DNA of 7,094 nucleotides from an uncultured Clostridia bacterium (GTDB taxonomy: Bacteria; Bacillota; Clostridia; Oscillospirales; Ruminococcaceae): assembly GCA_937906945.1 (NCBI GenBank), contig CALCUE010000036.1:1-7094 (forward strand), written 5' to 3'. Numbering within the stretch: the stretch's first letter is position 1; each line of letters starts with the position of its first letter. The notes beneath the pieces were generated by a model. It had not been told where the DNA came from, did not search any database, and worked only from the letters and a program-made list of their open reading frames with translations. The translations under genes and the position numbers were made by a program. Below, piece after piece: positions 5,228 through 7,094 of the stretch.

Positions 5228-6943
5228 ATGTGGAAACAGATTCGGGACCGGTTCCGGGACGGGACCTTCCGGGAGATCGGAAAAGAGACAAAATGGCTCT
5301 ATTCCTACGCTTCCGGCTACCGGAAATGGATCTTTCTCTATATTGTGATCGGGATTCTGGCGACGGCGCTTTCCCTCGGGGCAAGCCTTATCACCCGAAC
5401 GCTGGTCAACCAGATCATCGGCGGCGTTTTTGTGCCGTGGATGATCGCTCTCTATGTCTTCTGCGGTCTTTCGGGAATTCTGGTTTCCGCCGTCAGCAAG
5501 CGGCTCGGCGCTAAAGTTTCCCTTAAAGTCAACAACGAGATCCGCGCCGACGTTTTCAACCGGTTCATCCGCACCGGTTGGGAGGACATGGCGGCCTATC
5601 ATTCCGGCGAGCTTCTGAACCGGATCAACGGCGACGTTTCCACCGTTTCCGACAGCGTCATCAGCTGGATCCCGACGGTGACGGTCCGGGCGGTGCAGTT
5701 TTTCGGCGCTTTGGCCATTATTCTTTATTACGACCCGACCATGGCGCTTTTAGCGCTCATCAGTATTCCGGCGACAGCGGTAGCGGGGCTTTTCCTTGTC
5801 CGCACCATGCGCCGGTTCGGGAACAAGATCCGGGAAGCCTACGGCAAGATCCTCTCCTTTTTTGAGGAGTCGCTGCAGAACATCCAGACGGCGAAAGCCT
5901 TTGACCTTGCCGACGGACTCAACGAAAAGCTCCTTCTTTTGCAAAAAAGCTATTATGACACCAGTCTGGAATATAACGCCCTTTCCGTCAAGGTGACGTC
6001 TCTGATGTCCCTGATGGGGCTTTTGGTCTCCTATCTCTGCATCGGATGGTGCGTCTATCGCCTTTGGAACGGCGCCATCGACTTCGGCACCATGGTGCTT
6101 TTCATCCAGATGGCGGGCGCTCTTTCGTCCTCAGCTTCGGCGCTTATCAGCAGTGTGCCGAGCATCATCGGAACGACGGTGGCCGCCGGGAGGATCATCG
6201 CCGTGCTCGACCTTCCCCACGAGGAAACCGTTTTGAGCACGGAGGACGAGACCATTCTTCACGCCGACAAGGCGCCGGTTTTGGCGGTGAGGGATCTTTC
6301 GTTCCACTATAAAAACGCCCGTCCCGTTCTCGAAAACGTGGACGTTTTCGTAAAGCCCGGCGAGATCGTCGGCTTCGTCGGACCTTCCGGCGGAGGAAAG
6401 ACGACGTTTTTGCGGCTTCTTTTGGGTCTTGTGACGCCGCAGGAGGGAACGATCTCCCTGGAGACGAGCGCCGGAAAAGTCGCCGTTTCTCCGGCGACGA
6501 GGCCGTTTTTCACCTACGTTCCCCAGGAAAAAGCCGTTTTTTCCGGCACCATCACCGAGATGCTCCGGAGCTTTTCGCCGGACGCGGACGATGAAAAACT
6601 CCTTGACGCCCTCAAGGCGGCGTCGGCCTATGACTTTGTTTCGGCTTTGCCGAACCGGTTGGAAACGGAGCTTGGCGAGCGGGGTCTCGGTCTTTCGGAA
6701 GGACAGCTTCAGCGGCTTTCCATCGCCCGGGCGATCCTTCGGGACGCGCCGATCCTTCTTCTGGACGAGGCGACCTCCGCGCTCGATACCGAGACGGAGA
6801 GAAAGGTGCTTTCCGGGATGATGGAGTATTGCAAGGGGAAAACGATCCTCGTGATGACGCACCGGGAAGGCGTTCTGCCGCTTTGCGACCGGGTCTATCG
6901 GATCTCCGACGGAAAAATTACCGAAGAAAAAGAAAACGATTAA
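5228..6943 (+). CDS. ABC exporter half-transporter (type IV, MsbA-like fold)
   Basis: This 571-residue protein has an N-terminal six-helix exporter domain (hydrophobic segments about 35-57, 66-90, 148-195 as a pair, and 250-310 as a pair) fused to a nucleotide-binding domain. ATPase motifs in order: A-loop Tyr361, Walker A GPSGGGKTT (385-393, K391), Q-loop Q433 in YVPQE, signature LSEGQ (489-493, a change from LSGGQ), Walker B ILLLDEATSALD (D513, E514) and H-loop H545. All catalytic residues are present. There is no C39 peptidase domain, so it is not a classic bacteriocin processor. It would act as a homodimer, or as a heterodimer with a partner outside the window. Its place after the Wzz-kinases suggests export of a lipid-linked saccharide, polymer precursor or peptide; the substrate cannot be read from sequence. 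GGAG (5215-5218) lies 9 bases before ATG 5228, and the gene starts 6 bases after its neighbour ends. Confidence 0.92.
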   Translation: MWKQIRDRFRDGTFREIGKETKWLYSYASGYRKWIFLYIVIGILATALSLGASLITRTLVNQIIGGVFVPWMIALYVFCGLSGILVSAVSKRLGAKVSLKVNNEIRADVFNRFIRTGWEDMAAYHSGELLNRINGDVSTVSDSVISWIPTVTVRAVQFFGALAIILYYDPTMALLALISIPATAVAGLFLVRTMRRFGNKIREAYGKILSFFEESLQNIQTAKAFDLADGLNEKLLLLQKSYYDTSLEYNALSVKVTSLMSLMGLLVSYLCIGWCVYRLWNGAIDFGTMVLFIQMAGALSSSASALISSVPSIIGTTVAAGRIIAVLDLPHEETVLSTEDETILHADKAPVLAVRDLSFHYKNARPVLENVDVFVKPGEIVGFVGPSGGGKTTFLRLLLGLVTPQEGTISLETSAGKVAVSPATRPFFTYVPQEKAVFSGTITEMLRSFSPDADDEKLLDALKAASAYDFVSALPNRLETELGERGLGLSEGQLQRLSIARAILRDAPILLLDEATSALDTETERKVLSGMMEYCKGKTILVMTHREGVLPLCDRVYRISDGKITEEKEND

Positions 6944-6978
6944 AAAAGCGCCCGTTTTGGAAAAAACGGGCGCTTTTT
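6943..6978 (+). terminator. Strong intrinsic terminator at operon end
   Basis: The stem AGCGCCCGTTTT (6947-6958) pairs perfectly with 6963-6974 around the loop GGAA. It is followed by a T-run and preceded by an A-run that extends the stem to 16 bp. The A-run/T-run symmetry means that it could also stop transcripts arriving on the minus strand. It begins at the last base of the exporter's stop codon. Confidence 0.93.
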
Positions 6979-7026
6979 GGCAGAAAAGGGAAACCAAAGC
7001 GAGGGTAGCAGCCTTCCCCCTCGGGT

Positions 7027-7071
7027 ATAAAATCCAAGTGCGTCCTGTGGACGATGAAGCGAGGATTTTAT
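7027..7071. repeat. Nested hairpin repeat after the operon, related to the 5' mosaic
   Basis: The outer arms ATAAAATCC (7027-7035) and GGATTTTAT (7063-7071) enclose an inner hairpin CGTCC (7041-7045), TGT, GGACG (7049-7053). Like the element at 115-153, GATTTT is followed by CCG-rich sequence. The unit continues beyond the window end. No gene is seen between 6979 and 7094. Confidence 0.75.
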
Positions 7072-7094
7072 GCCGCCGCGGTCGAAAAACGCGA

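Noticed and set aside
5003..5602. Minus-strand frame with a long Val/Ala/Ile-rich run that mimics a membrane protein
   Set aside because: The hydrophobic run is simply the reverse reading of the Gly-Tyr hexamer repeats of the kinase tail.

Overview
The window looks like a chromosomal segment of a moderately high-GC Firmicute, most likely a gut-type member of the Clostridia/Oscillospiraceae. This rests on three observations: AGGAGG-type ribosome binding sites, heavy use of CGG for arginine together with AAA for lysine, and C/G-rich palindromic intergenic repeats of a kind I recall from that group. The taxonomic call is an inference from style and is not proven by the window.

Layout: positions 1-430 hold no credible gene. 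They are a mosaic of at least eight short inverted repeats. A strong sigma-A-type promoter (-35 TTGCAC, 17-bp spacer, extended -10 TGGTATGAT) sits at 485-513. It drives five tightly packed plus-strand genes (552-6943; spacings of 4, 11, -4 and 6 bases) that end in a strong intrinsic terminator at 6943-6978. After the terminator another palindromic repeat begins and runs off the window.

The five genes are, in order: (1) a CpsB/YwqE-type PHP-domain protein-tyrosine phosphatase; (2) a single-pass membrane protein with an extracellular part of about three Ig-like, DUF5011-like domains; (3) a fused Wzz/PCP plus BY-kinase protein with altered kinase motifs and a 6-tyrosine basic tail; (4) a second fused Wzz/PCP plus BY-kinase with canonical motifs and a tail of 17 tyrosines in 39 residues; (5) a type IV ABC exporter half-transporter. 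Phosphatase plus Wzz/BY-kinase is the established phosphoregulatory module of capsule or exopolysaccharide assembly in bacteria. Gene 4 would be the active autokinase, gene 1 would strip phosphate from the tyrosine tails, and gene 3 may be a partner or regulatory subunit. The Ig-like protein and the ABC exporter would provide the surface and export functions.

The unusual points are: two tandem Wzz-kinase fusions in a Gram-positive-type operon (where membrane adaptor and kinase are usually separate proteins), one of them degenerate; a repeat-encoded tyrosine tail that could change length by slippage; no glycosyltransferase, flippase, polymerase or LCP ligase inside the transcription unit; and related hairpin repeats on both sides of the operon that differ by a compensatory base pair.
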